Shown piece by piece: positions 14,449-22,902 of a stretch of DNA of 24,141 nucleotides. The stretch is from Methylococcaceae bacterium (lineage in GTDB: Bacteria > Pseudomonadota > Gammaproteobacteria > Methylococcales > Methylomonadaceae): assembly GCA_021647585.1 (NCBI GenBank), contig JAKIUK010000062.1, positions 1 through 24,141 of the forward strand, in the 5' to 3' direction. How positions within the stretch are numbered: the first letter of the stretch is position 1; each line of letters begins with the position of its first letter. The translations under genes and the position numbers were made by a program. A model generated the notes under the pieces. It did not search any database. It saw nothing but the letters and a program-made list of their open reading frames with translations, and was not told the origin of the DNA.

Positions 14449-15684
14449 ATGAGTTTTGAAATTCTGGTCCCCAGCTTACCTGAATCCGTTGCTGATGCAA
14501 CACTTGCTACCTGGCATAAAAAACCAGGTGACTTTGTTAATAAAAACGACAACCTGGTTGATCTGGAAACAGATAAAATTGTACTTGAAGTACCTGCCCC
14601 AGAATCCGGCATACTCAGCAAAATTCTGCAACAGGATGGAGCAATTGTTGTTACTGGAGATGTACTGGCCTTAATGGAAATAAAAGATGCTGAACAATCT
14701 CCAGATCAATCAACTGACAATCAGCAAACCGAACAGACTCTTTCTGAGGATATTCCCCTAAGCCCTGCTGTCCGTCGTTTAATACAAGAAAAAAAACTTG
14801 ATCCTCAAGCAATTTCGGGGTCAGGTAAAAAAGGTCGGCTTACTAAAGCAGACGTGCTCAATTTTATTGAAAACAAGCAGAAAACACCCGAGCCTGTCAT
14901 TGCTAAAACCATCGCTGAACCAGTAACAATATCTAAAGAACCTGCAATCATACCGACCATCAGCCCAGAAGTATCTTCAAACTTTCGTCCCGAGCAACGC
15001 GTCCCTATGACTCGTCTGCGAGCAAAAGTTGCCGAACGCTTACTTCAAGCCCAACAAAATGCAGCCATGTTGACTACATTTAACGAAGTCGATATGAAAA
15101 GCGTGATTGATCTAAGAAACCAATACAAAGACCGCTTTCTACAAAAACATGATATTAAACTAGGCTTCATGTCATTTTTTGTTAAAGCTTCAATTGAAGC
15201 GCTCAAAAAATACCCTGCGCTTAATTCTTCTATAGATAATAGCGATATAATCTATCATGGTTACTACGACATGGGCATTGCAGTATCTACCCCTCGAGGC
15301 CTGATCGTACCCGTTATCAAAGATGCTGATCAACTTGATTTTGCCGGTATAGAAAAAAGCATTTTCAATTACGGTACTAAAGCAAAAGAAGGATCTTTAA
15401 GTTATGAAGATTTAACCGGAGGTACTTTTACCATCACTAACGGGGGTATTTTTGGCTCTATGTTATCTACTCCCATTCTTAACCCGCCTCAATGTGCCAT
15501 TTTAGGCATGCATGCCATTAAAGAGCGCCCAGTTGTTGAAAATGGAGAGATTGTTATTCGTCCAATAATGTATTTAGCCTTATCTTATGATCATCGCCTG
15601 GTTGATGGTAAAGAAGCCGTACAGTTTTTGGTCACTATTAAGGAATGCTTAGAATCTCCAGCACACCTTCTACTCAATATATAG
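14449..15684 (+). CDS. sucB: Dihydrolipoyllysine-residue succinyltransferase E2 component
   Basis: The 411-aa core of the 2-oxoglutarate dehydrogenase complex transfers succinyl from lipoyl-lysine to CoA. Residues 1-78 are the lipoyl domain, with the lipoylated lysine at K43 in LETDKIVLEVPAPESG. A Gln/Ser-rich linker follows. About 103-141 is the peripheral-subunit-binding domain (LSPAVRRLIQEKKLDPQAI, GSGKKGRLTKADVL) that should hold E1 or E3. After a Pro/Ile linker comes the catalytic domain, with TITNGGIFGSMLSTPILNPP and SYDHRLVDGKEAVQF, where H382 and D386 form the active site. All key residues are present. The start at 14449 has AAGGAAA ahead of it and overlaps sucA by the ribosome site only. 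The in-frame ATG 60 bases upstream lies inside sucA and is not used. lpd begins 9 bases after the stop. Confidence 0.97.
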   Translation: MSFEILVPSLPESVADATLATWHKKPGDFVNKNDNLVDLETDKIVLEVPAPESGILSKILQQDGAIVVTGDVLALMEIKDAEQSPDQSTDNQQTEQTLSEDIPLSPAVRRLIQEKKLDPQAISGSGKKGRLTKADVLNFIENKQKTPEPVIAKTIAEPVTISKEPAIIPTISPEVSSNFRPEQRVPMTRLRAKVAERLLQAQQNAAMLTTFNEVDMKSVIDLRNQYKDRFLQKHDIKLGFMSFFVKASIEALKKYPALNSSIDNSDIIYHGYYDMGIAVSTPRGLIVPVIKDADQLDFAGIEKSIFNYGTKAKEGSLSYEDLTGGTFTITNGGIFGSMLSTPILNPPQCAILGMHAIKERPVVENGEIVIRPIMYLALSYDHRLVDGKEAVQFLVTIKECLESPAHLLLNI

Positions 15685-15693
15685 GCACCCGTT

Positions 15694-17139
15694 ATGAGTA
15701 CGCCTCAATTAAATTATGATGCCATTATTATCGGAGCGGGTCCTGCCGGTTATGTTGCTGCCATCCGTTGTGCCCAATTAGGCCTAAAAACCGTTTGTAT
15801 CGACAATTGGCACAGTGTAAAAAGTAAATCCTGTCTGGGTGGAACATTTGTTAATGCGGGTTGTATATCTTCTATGGCATTACTAGAGTCATCTAAAATA
15901 TACCATTCATTAAAGCACGATATATCGACTCATGGCATAAAAGTAGATAACATAGACATAGACCTGTCCCAAATGATCAAACGCAAAAATACGATTATTG
16001 AATCACTAAATATCCAAATTGCAAAGCTGTTTGCCCATAACAAAATTGATTGCCTGTATGCACAAGGCAAATTATTATCAGCGGGTCAAGTTGAAGTCAT
16101 TGAAACAAACAGCAACAAAAGATCAGTATTAACTGCTGATCACATCATTCTGGCAACGGGCTCACACCCTACGGAACTTCCTTGCGCACCGATTGACAAT
16201 GAATTTATCATTGATTCTAGCATCGCTTTAAAACTTGAAGAAGTACCTAAACGATTAGGAATTATTGGTGCTGGGATTATTGGCTTAGAACTGGCTGGCA
16301 TATGGAATCGCTTGGGTGCTGACGTTATCTTGCTAGATGCACAAGAATCATTTTTAAACTCTACAGATGAACAAATATCTGCAGAAGCCTATCAAATTTT
16401 TACCCAGCAAGGACTCGATTTGCGCTTGGGTGCACGCGTTATTTCTGCAAAAAAATGTAATAAAAAAGTTTCTGTGGAATACCAGGATAGCGGAGGAACG
16501 CATACACTTCGCCTTGATAAATTGATTGTTGCCTCTGGCCGTGAACCTAACACTGATAACCTGGCGGCTGCAGAGGCTGATTTATTATTTGATGACAATG
16601 GTTTTGTTCATGTTGATAAAAATTGCTGCACCAGCCTGCCTGGTGTTTATGCTATTGGCGACTTAACCACACTTGGCCCTATGCTTGCCCACAAAGGTTT
16701 GGAAGAAGGTACTTTTGTAGCCGAACAAATTGCCGGACAACATAGCCCAATCAATTACGACATTATTCCAAGTGTAATTTATACCTCACCAGAAATTGCC
16801 TGGGTGGGTCAATCCGAACAAGCTTTAAAAGCAGTGGGGGAAAATTATGAAGTGGGAATTTTTCCCTTTACCGCCTCTGCGCGTGCCCAGGCTGCTGGAA
16901 AAACAGATGGCTTGGTTAAAATAATAGCGCATGCTGAAACCGATGTCATTCTGGGGGTGCATATCATCGGTGACCAGGCCTCTGAGTTAATTGCTGAAGC
17001 TGTATTAGCCATGGAATTTTCTGCCAGTGCCGAAGACTTATCCAGAACCATTCATGCCCATCCTTCTATATCTGAAGCGTTACATGAAGCAGCGCTTGCT
17101 TTGGACAACCGAACATTGCACTTACCCCCTGATTATTAA
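15694..17139 (+). CDS. lpd: Dihydrolipoyl dehydrogenase (E3)-like protein lacking one redox cysteine
   Basis: E3 reoxidises dihydrolipoyl-E2, passing electrons via a CxxxxC disulfide and FAD to NAD+. This 481-aa protein aligns with E3 along its whole length. It has the FAD motif IIGAGPAGYVAAIRCAQLGL near residue 11, the NAD motif IIGAGIIGLELAG near 190, the second FAD segment YAIGDLTTLGPMLAHK, and the C-terminal dimer motif HAHPSISEALHEAAL with the catalytic His-Glu. The redox motif, normally GGTCLNVGCIPSK, reads GGTFVNAGCISSM. The first cysteine is Phe52 (TTT at 15847-15849), Cys57 remains, and the following Pro and Lys are Ser59 and Met61. Cys47 lies just upstream but is not at the catalytic position. 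The frame is otherwise undamaged, so the gene is maintained rather than decaying. It may be unable to oxidise dihydrolipoamide and instead act as a diaphorase or structural E3, or a base error may be present. It is the last gene of the suc operon. Confidence 0.9.
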   Translation: MSTPQLNYDAIIIGAGPAGYVAAIRCAQLGLKTVCIDNWHSVKSKSCLGGTFVNAGCISSMALLESSKIYHSLKHDISTHGIKVDNIDIDLSQMIKRKNTIIESLNIQIAKLFAHNKIDCLYAQGKLLSAGQVEVIETNSNKRSVLTADHIILATGSHPTELPCAPIDNEFIIDSSIALKLEEVPKRLGIIGAGIIGLELAGIWNRLGADVILLDAQESFLNSTDEQISAEAYQIFTQQGLDLRLGARVISAKKCNKKVSVEYQDSGGTHTLRLDKLIVASGREPNTDNLAAAEADLLFDDNGFVHVDKNCCTSLPGVYAIGDLTTLGPMLAHKGLEEGTFVAEQIAGQHSPINYDIIPSVIYTSPEIAWVGQSEQALKAVGENYEVGIFPFTASARAQAAGKTDGLVKIIAHAETDVILGVHIIGDQASELIAEAVLAMEFSASAEDLSRTIHAHPSISEALHEAALALDNRTLHLPPDY

Positions 17140-17284
17140 AAACGTCCTTTCGATAATTTATCACTTAATGATATTGGAATTTGCCCTCATTTCTATGCCG
17201 CAATATGTTTTATTGAACAGATGTTAAAAGCATTGTCCGAACTTTAATTTAGCAAAAATCTTCAAGTGAAATCGGCACACCACC

Positions 17285-18319
17285 TTATAATTTCAAAAAA
17301 CCAAGAAATGTATTCAAAATGTGGAAATGATCTTCAAAAATTTGCTCTTCCATAGTTACCAAGTTTTCAATAGGAACCCAGGCAACCTCTTGTAAATCAT
17401 CTGCAGCTTCAATGGCTGGAAACTTTTGATCTGTTAAATCAAAAAAATGTGCATGCGTGATAAAACGCCCACGACACGAGCGTTTAGGATGATCAAAAAC
17501 TTTGACTGATTTAAAATTATTCAGCAGAGTTTCATCCATTAAACCTATTTTAGTTTCTTCTTTCAACTCTCTTAAAGCAGCAGCCAATACACTCTCATGC
17601 TGTTCGATAAAGCCACCAGGAATCGCCCATAACCCTCTACCTGGATGATATTTTCTTTTACCAAGTAATACATGGTCTTTTATTTTAACGATAGCATCAG
17701 CTGTACTAAAAATCACATTATAAGGACTTCCATTCCATAACGCTTTTTCTTCCTTAATTTTTTGGTGTTCTTTAACTAACTCAGTGTAATCAGGTCTCAA
17801 AGACCAGGCTTTCAGAAATTGTTTAACTGGAGATAGGATTAAATCATTGATTGATGATAAAGAAATATCTATATCCTCAGACTCAAAATAAATAGCTCTT
17901 AGTTGTGCCGCATCTATTTTATAGATTGATTCAATCCCGAGATAACTCCAATCAGCAAAATTATCTAAATAATAGGTATCATTATCACCTTCTTTTTTAT
18001 GTCCTACCAACACGACATCTTGACTTGAGTATTTACTAACGATACGTTTAACTTCAGCATTCCATCGTTCATCATTATAATAATCACGAATAGGACAACA
18101 ATAAGTACGTTTTTTTTCACTATCGCCTAGGGTAGAGAGTATCATCTCTCTGCGTTCTTCCCAATTAAATGGATTTCTGGGATTTCTTGCTTGAAAAGAA
18201 GAGCCAATAATAACCACCACTTGATCCGCAATTTCCAGCGCTTTGCGTTTTAAAAGCTCATGACCAGCATGTGAAATTTGATAGCGCCCAATAATAACCG
18301 CGAGTTTATAACGCTGCAT
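17285..18319 (-). CDS. nadM: Bifunctional NMN adenylyltransferase / ADP-ribose pyrophosphatase (NadM-Nudix)
   Basis: This 344-aa fusion has two parts. Residues 1-175 are a NadM-type nucleotidyltransferase: the GRYQISHAGH opening holds the HxGH motif at 17-20, followed by VVIIGSS and the NPFNWEERREMI segment. It makes NAD (or deamido-NAD) from the mononucleotide and ATP. Residues 200-344 are a Nudix domain with the box GGFIEQHE, AALRELKEET at 235-256. It keeps the metal-binding RExxEE, but the usual closing Gly is Lys257. This fusion is known from Synechocystis and Francisella, where the Nudix half hydrolyses ADP-ribose. It is last in the NAD operon. AAGGA overlaps the nadE stop codon, 6 bases before the ATG. 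Confidence 0.92.
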   Translation of the reverse strand: MQRYKLAVIIGRYQISHAGHELLKRKALEIADQVVVIIGSSFQARNPRNPFNWEERREMILSTLGDSEKKRTYCCPIRDYYNDERWNAEVKRIVSKYSSQDVVLVGHKKEGDNDTYYLDNFADWSYLGIESIYKIDAAQLRAIYFESEDIDISLSSINDLILSPVKQFLKAWSLRPDYTELVKEHQKIKEEKALWNGSPYNVIFSTADAIVKIKDHVLLGKRKYHPGRGLWAIPGGFIEQHESVLAAALRELKEETKIGLMDETLLNNFKSVKVFDHPKRSCRGRFITHAHFFDLTDQKFPAIEAADDLQEVAWVPIENLVTMEEQIFEDHFHILNTFLGFLKL

Positions 18320-18327
18320 GATTTTCC

Positions 18328-20001
18328 TTAATATTTTGCCGCTATAGGCATTTGTCGACCATTTCCAAAAGCTCTCGCTCTGATTCTGATAATAGGCGGT
18401 GCTTGAAAACGTTTGTACTCATTGCGGGCAATCATTTTTCTGATTTTTTCGACCAGTCCAATCGATGTTTTATTTAATTGAATAACATATTCTTTTACTC
18501 GCCTGTATTCATCACTAGATAATTGTTTACCTTCAATTAAATATTTTAAAATTTCATCTAAAACCTCATAAACTGGCAAGCTATCAGTATCTTTCTGATC
18601 AGGCGCTAATTCAGCTGAGGGTTCTTTGTTAATAATACCAAAGGGAATGATTTCACGCTGAGCTTTTTCATTTATATAACGTGAGAGACTATAAACCTCT
18701 GTTTTATACAAATCACCCAATAAATTGAGTCCTCCATTGGTATCACCATATAGCGTGCAGTAACCAATTGATATTTCCGATTTATTCCCAGTGGATAACA
18801 ATAACGCACCGTATTCATTGGAATATTCCATTAAAATAGTGCCACGAATCCGCGCTTGAAGGTTTTCTAATGTCAGCCCCTTTAAAGTGTTATTGAAGGT
18901 TTGGCTAAAATCTGTTGAATATTGTTTTACCAATGCCTTAATTGGATGATTAAATAGCTTTATTGCCAAATTTTCACACAACTTTTCAGAATCAGTCACT
19001 GATCCGGTACTGGAAAAAACAGAAGGCATGGTAATAGCAATGATATTTTCTGAACCCAGCGCTTCACTAGCTAATGCAAGAGTTAGAGCTGAATCAATAC
19101 CACCTGATGAGCCAATTACAATTTTTTTAAACCTACACCTGCGCGCATAATCTCTCAGCCCTAACACTATTTGTTTAAATGCTAATTCATTATTTGAAAT
19201 TACTGGCTTGTGTGATGAAATATTCTGAAAACTTGCTGAATCAAAACTAATATATTCCAGACTCGCGTTAAATGACTCTGCTTCATAGATCAGGTCACCT
19301 TTTGCTGTCATGGCAAATGAAGCCCCGTCAAACACCAGACTATCTTGACCTCCTACTGAATTAACATATAACAACGGTAGTTGATAACGTTGTGCAAGAT
19401 TCGACATAATTGTATGCCGCTGTTCACGCTTACCGATATTTGAGGGACTGGCATTAATGCTTATTACAAGATCAGGATTTAATTTGGCTAAGTCTTTAAA
19501 GGGGTTCTCAACATATTTTTCTGCCGGATCATTCCAGCCATCTTCGCAAATAATCAAACCAATTTTAGTCTCACATACTTCTATCAGACAGGGAGATGCA
19601 GGGCCTGGTTTAAAATGCCTGCGTTCATCAAAAATATTGTAAGTAGGTAAAAGTTGCTTGTAATATTCGCAAATAATTTTGCCTGATTTAATAACAACCA
19701 ATGCATTATAAAAAGGTTTTCCTGAACCTGTATTTTTTCGTACTGTCCCAATAATTATGCTTAAAGAGGCATATTGACTGGAAGCTTCAAGTAAATCTGA
19801 TAACGCTTTATCAGATTGCTTAATAAAAAATGGCTCATCGATCAAATCATAAGGATAATAACCACATAAAGATAACTCAGGAAATACCAGCAAATCTACA
19901 TTTTTGTCCGTAGCCTCTAGCATGGCACTAATCATAATTTCAGTATTGCCAATAAAATCAGCAACGGTGGAATTCATTTGTTTAATTGCAATTTTAACCA
20001 T
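18328..20001 (-). CDS. nadE: Glutamine-dependent NAD+ synthetase
   Basis: This 557-aa enzyme amidates deamido-NAD to NAD using ammonia from glutamine. Residues 1-265 form a nitrilase-fold glutaminase with the triad E42 (FPELSLCGYYP), K115 (YYKQLLPTYNIFDE) and C152 (GLIICEDGWND). Residues 270-557 form the synthetase, with the ATP P-loop SGGIDS at 299-304, a later STGNKSE loop and GDLYKTEVYSL. All catalytic residues are intact and the length is as usual for the two-domain form. It begins 2 bases after the pncB stop, with AGGT inside the pncB end, so it is tightly coupled in the operon. Use of nicotinate mononucleotide as substrate, as reported for Francisella NadE, cannot be judged from sequence. 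Confidence 0.95.
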   Translation of the reverse strand: MVKIAIKQMNSTVADFIGNTEIMISAMLEATDKNVDLLVFPELSLCGYYPYDLIDEPFFIKQSDKALSDLLEASSQYASLSIIIGTVRKNTGSGKPFYNALVVIKSGKIICEYYKQLLPTYNIFDERRHFKPGPASPCLIEVCETKIGLIICEDGWNDPAEKYVENPFKDLAKLNPDLVISINASPSNIGKREQRHTIMSNLAQRYQLPLLYVNSVGGQDSLVFDGASFAMTAKGDLIYEAESFNASLEYISFDSASFQNISSHKPVISNNELAFKQIVLGLRDYARRCRFKKIVIGSSGGIDSALTLALASEALGSENIIAITMPSVFSSTGSVTDSEKLCENLAIKLFNHPIKALVKQYSTDFSQTFNNTLKGLTLENLQARIRGTILMEYSNEYGALLLSTGNKSEISIGYCTLYGDTNGGLNLLGDLYKTEVYSLSRYINEKAQREIIPFGIINKEPSAELAPDQKDTDSLPVYEVLDEILKYLIEGKQLSSDEYRRVKEYVIQLNKTSIGLVEKIRKMIARNEYKRFQAPPIIRIRARAFGNGRQMPIAAKY

Positions 20002-20003
20002 GC

Positions 20004-21182
20004 TTAATTGACCTGATAGTTAAAAACACTTTTCAGATAGTCAACATAAAGCTGATCTTCACAGAGTGTTTTGCCAGGAGCGTCTGATAATTTAGCAACA
20101 GGTAACTCATTTATTCTCATCAGTTTCATCACAATATTTAGAGGTTTTACACCTGTATCATTTGATAAATTTGTACCTATACCAAATCCTGTCTGAATTT
20201 GATTGGCAAAATAATGATGTAGTTTTAACGATAATTTAAAATCCAAACCATCAGAAAAAACCAATCGTTTAACATGAGGGTCTATATTCAATTTTTTAAA
20301 ATGCACAATACTTTTATCGCCCCAAACAAAGGGACAGCCAGAATCATGCCGAATACCATCAAATAATTTTGCAAAGTAAAGATCAAAATCATTCAAAAAA
20401 GCATCCATAGAAATCGTATCGGTTAAAGCAATGGCTAATGAGCCTCTATACTCATGAACCCAATCTTCTAATGCAATTTTTTGAAAATCACGCAATAGTG
20501 AACTCGTCGCTTGATAAGATTGAAGATACTCATGCGCCATAGTACCTATCGGAGTTAATCCATATTTTTTAGCTAAATAAACATTGGATGTGCCTTTAAA
20601 ATACTCTGGTACCTGATCATTTAATGTATAGACCATTTCATCTTGCCAGTTAGCTGACCAACGCCGTCTTAAACCAAAATCAAAAAATTCGAATGGATGT
20701 TTTGTTTCATTTAGCCCGTTTTTTAATAGTTTAATTTTACACTGTAGTCTTTCCCTACTTTCTTTTAACAACTCATCATAATCAAACCGTTTAAAATATA
20801 ATTCTGAAACAATATACAGACAAAATATTTCAAATCCCATAATATGAATTTGTGGCCCTTTTGCCTTAATATACAAGTTGTTATTTTCAACAGAAACTTG
20901 AATAAAATCTCTTTGAAATTTAAAAATGGATAAATAAGCAATAAAATCTTCGCTTAAAACTGTATTGTTTGTTAAAAAGTCCAACTCCTCTTTTTGAAAA
21001 GACAGAGAGCATAAATGATTGAGTTCTTGATTAAGATCATTTTCCAATTCCGATAAAGGGTATTGTGGTGTATTACGGCAGATAAAATGGTACTCAGCAA
21101 TTGCCGACGGGTTTTTATGCAACATAATTTGCCACATCGGAAACTTGTACATATCGTTTTCTAATAAACTTTTTACAATCAT
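20004..21182 (-). CDS. pncB: Nicotinate phosphoribosyltransferase
   Basis: The 392-aa enzyme joins nicotinate to PRPP, giving nicotinate mononucleotide, the committed step of niacin salvage. The opening MIVKSLLENDMYKFPMWQIM is characteristic of the PncB family. Other landmarks are FFDFGLRRRWS, GTMAHEYLQ with H217 at the place of the autophosphorylated histidine of enterobacterial PncB, DTISMDAFL, FDGIRHDSGCPFVWGDK, FSDGLDF, and GFGIGTNLSND for phosphate binding. Length matches E. coli PncB (400 aa). It lies 19 bases after the nicotinamidase-like gene, whose product supplies its substrate, and 2 bases before nadE. AAGG is 10 bases before the ATG. Confidence 0.95.
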   Translation of the reverse strand: MIVKSLLENDMYKFPMWQIMLHKNPSAIAEYHFICRNTPQYPLSELENDLNQELNHLCSLSFQKEELDFLTNNTVLSEDFIAYLSIFKFQRDFIQVSVENNNLYIKAKGPQIHIMGFEIFCLYIVSELYFKRFDYDELLKESRERLQCKIKLLKNGLNETKHPFEFFDFGLRRRWSANWQDEMVYTLNDQVPEYFKGTSNVYLAKKYGLTPIGTMAHEYLQSYQATSSLLRDFQKIALEDWVHEYRGSLAIALTDTISMDAFLNDFDLYFAKLFDGIRHDSGCPFVWGDKSIVHFKKLNIDPHVKRLVFSDGLDFKLSLKLHHYFANQIQTGFGIGTNLSNDTGVKPLNIVMKLMRINELPVAKLSDAPGKTLCEDQLYVDYLKSVFNYQVN

Positions 21183-21201
21183 TTTAATTAGCCTTAATTT
21201 C

Positions 21202-22047
21202 TTATTTTATTTCAGACAAAAGAACATCAGATGTTGTTACCCTTACCCCTGCCTCAGACATTTGTTTAAAAAATAGCCGTGTTTTTTCTTCATAACCTGG
21301 AATAGCACTCATACAATCCGTGAGTATGACCATGTTTTTTCTATCCTTATTATTGATATTATTCACCACATCTAAAATTGTTTTACTAACACAATGACTG
21401 CTCGCTTCACCCACAAAAATAGTCATATCTGATTCAGCATATTTTTTAACCAATTCACGTTTTAGCAGAGTTAACGGTTTGGTAAGATCTTCTACTTCGG
21501 CTTTTAAAGCCGAATAATGTTCAGACCAAGGGTCTACACCTTTTTGAATAAAATTGACCCAGCTTAAATTGTTATTTTCCCACTGCGAACAGGCTGCCAG
21601 AACATCTTGATGAATCGCATGTCCAAAAGTGCCTATTTGACAATGAACAGGCCATGTATAAATAGCATCTAATTGTACTTTCTCTAGCTGTTGAAAATAT
21701 TGGACTATTTGTTCATTACTATTATCTAATTTTGGCCTATATTTCTTAGCCAAAATATCATCCACCGTAATTTTAGTTGTTTGTGTTAACGGTTTATCAT
21801 TTTCATCCAGCCAGAATATAAAATGTCCAATATCAAGATAATGATGTGTATCCATAAAGACATCAATGGCATTCACACTGGCACCCGCTTTTGATATAAA
21901 GGCAGCTATTCGTAGGCAATCCTGATGACTACCTGCAATTGATAAACTTGGTTGAATTCGAATTCCCTTTATTTTAGGGCAATAACTTTCAGGCAAATCA
22001 CAAAAATCATTTTGTGCATCAATAATGACTAACTGCGTTTTTTTCAT
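21202..22047 (-). CDS. pncA: Nicotinamidase-like isochorismatase-family hydrolase
   Basis: The 281-aa product probably deamidates nicotinamide to nicotinate. It carries the triad of the family: D10 (VIIDAQNDF), K169 (IQKGVDPW) and nucleophile C219 (EASSHCVSKT). A metal site appears as D66 and H68 (MDTHHYLD). WPVHCQIGTFGHAI matches the WPxHC segment of nicotinamidases. At 281 aa it is longer than E. coli PncA (213 aa), with extra sequence around 80-125 and near 180-205, so cysteine hydrolase activity on a related amide is possible. Its place at the head of pncB-nadE-nadM argues strongly for nicotinamidase. No clear Shine-Dalgarno precedes the ATG; the promoter region holds the proposed operator. 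Confidence 0.82.
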   Translation of the reverse strand: MKKTQLVIIDAQNDFCDLPESYCPKIKGIRIQPSLSIAGSHQDCLRIAAFISKAGASVNAIDVFMDTHHYLDIGHFIFWLDENDKPLTQTTKITVDDILAKKYRPKLDNSNEQIVQYFQQLEKVQLDAIYTWPVHCQIGTFGHAIHQDVLAACSQWENNNLSWVNFIQKGVDPWSEHYSALKAEVEDLTKPLTLLKRELVKKYAESDMTIFVGEASSHCVSKTILDVVNNINNKDRKNMVILTDCMSAIPGYEEKTRLFFKQMSEAGVRVTTSDVLLSEIK

Positions 22048-22069
22048 AAGATTAACAGCAAAATATTAA

Positions 22070-22093
22070 AAGTGTATTTAGCATAATACACTT
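22070..22093. promoter_or_regulatory. 9-bp perfect inverted repeat in the pncA leader/promoter
   Basis: AAGTGTATT (22070-22078) and AATACACTT (22085-22093) are perfect inverted arms around a 6-base spacer. On the minus strand a TATTAT -10-like hexamer falls in this palindrome. It may be a second regulator site or an RNA hairpin. Confidence 0.45.
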
Positions 22094-22112
22094 AGTTTCA
22101 AATTACAACTAA
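22092..22112. promoter_or_regulatory. Candidate NrtR operator, pncA side
   Basis: This 21-bp box has the form TTAGT-N11-ACTAA, with a sixth arm pair (TTAGTT/AACTAA). It overlaps the probable -35 region of the pncA operon. The same form recurs at 22167-22187 in the same intergenic region. NrtR sites in other bacteria are palindromes of about 21 bp. Confidence 0.55.
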
Positions 22113-22166
22113 CCATCAATATTAACCCACCCCTCTCCCTATTTACATGACTTTATTAATACCATG

Positions 22167-22187
22167 TTAGTATAATAAAAAAACTAA
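22167..22187. promoter_or_regulatory. Candidate NrtR operator, nrtR side
   Basis: This is the second TTAGT-N11-ACTAA box (GTTAGT/ACTAAC when extended by one pair). It covers the nrtR -10 hexamer, placing nrtR under its own control. Confidence 0.55.
22171..22176 (+). promoter_or_regulatory. -10 of nrtR
   Basis: A perfect TATAAT, 25 bases before the ATG, lies inside the operator candidate. The -35 is poor (ATGACT at 22147-22152, 18 bases away). Confidence 0.4.
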
Positions 22188-22201
22188 CTTTCTATAAACA
22201 A

Positions 22202-22870
22202 ATGAATTCAACCATAATACAGACTATTGATATTGTTTTGTTAAGCATAAAAAATGCAAAGCTGCATGTCGCTTTAGTCAAGCGAGAAAATCAACCTTAT
22301 CAAGGCGACCAGGCCTTACCAGGGGGATATGTTCATGAACAGGAAGATAACAATTGTTTTGATAGTGCAACCCGAGTTTTAAAAACTAAAACAGGTATTA
22401 AATCGCCTTATCTGGAACAACTTGAAACTTTTTCGGGTAAATATAGAGACCCTAGAGGGTGGTCTATTACCGTAGCCTATTTTGCACTAGTCTCTTTGGA
22501 AGTTATCGAATCCATGGCTAACCCTTTAGTCTCATTAGTTGATGTAGATCAACTCAATGAACTGCCTTTTGATCACATAAAAATAATCACAAATGCAGTC
22601 AACCGGATTAGAAACAAATCACAGTACTCCTCTTTACCTTGTTTTTTAGCAGGAGACTCATTCACATTACCTGCTTTACAAAAAACCTATGAGATTTGTC
22701 TGGATGACAAATTGCATAAAGTATCTTTTAGAAGAAAAATTGATGAAATGGATATTTTAGAAGAAATAGAGGGTGAATTAGCCAGGGTAGGCGCACATAG
22801 ACCCGCTAAAATTTATAGATTAAAGACTTCGTTTGTTAATTCACTGAAAATCTTAGAAAAAGGATTGTAA
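22202..22870 (+). CDS. nrtR: NrtR-type transcriptional regulator of NAD metabolism
   Basis: The 222-aa protein joins a Nudix-fold sensor to a DNA-binding winged helix. Residues 1-140 are Nudix-like with QALPGGYVHEQED, but the catalytic box is degenerate: RVLKTKTGI at 58-66 replaces RExxEExGx, so it should bind and not hydrolyse its ligand. Residues about 150-222 are the C-terminal winged helix with VSFRRKIDEMDILEEI and HRPAKIYRLK, as in NrtR repressors. Characterised NrtR proteins repress NAD salvage genes and release DNA on binding ADP-ribose. It is divergent from pncA-pncB-nadE-nadM and shares the intergenic region with two identical-form palindromes. No good Shine-Dalgarno is visible. Confidence 0.9.
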   Translation: MNSTIIQTIDIVLLSIKNAKLHVALVKRENQPYQGDQALPGGYVHEQEDNNCFDSATRVLKTKTGIKSPYLEQLETFSGKYRDPRGWSITVAYFALVSLEVIESMANPLVSLVDVDQLNELPFDHIKIITNAVNRIRNKSQYSSLPCFLAGDSFTLPALQKTYEICLDDKLHKVSFRRKIDEMDILEEIEGELARVGAHRPAKIYRLKTSFVNSLKILEKGL

Positions 22871-22902
22871 GTTTATTTAGATAAAACATAAAAAAAATAG
22901 TC

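Noticed and set aside
15694..17139. lpd as a pseudogene
   Set aside because: The frame is full length and all other motifs are conserved; the change is confined to the disulfide region, so it is kept as a gene with an altered active site.
17027..17227. Plus-strand frame overlapping the 3' end of lpd
   Set aside because: It is out of frame with the conserved C-terminus of lpd and has no family resemblance.
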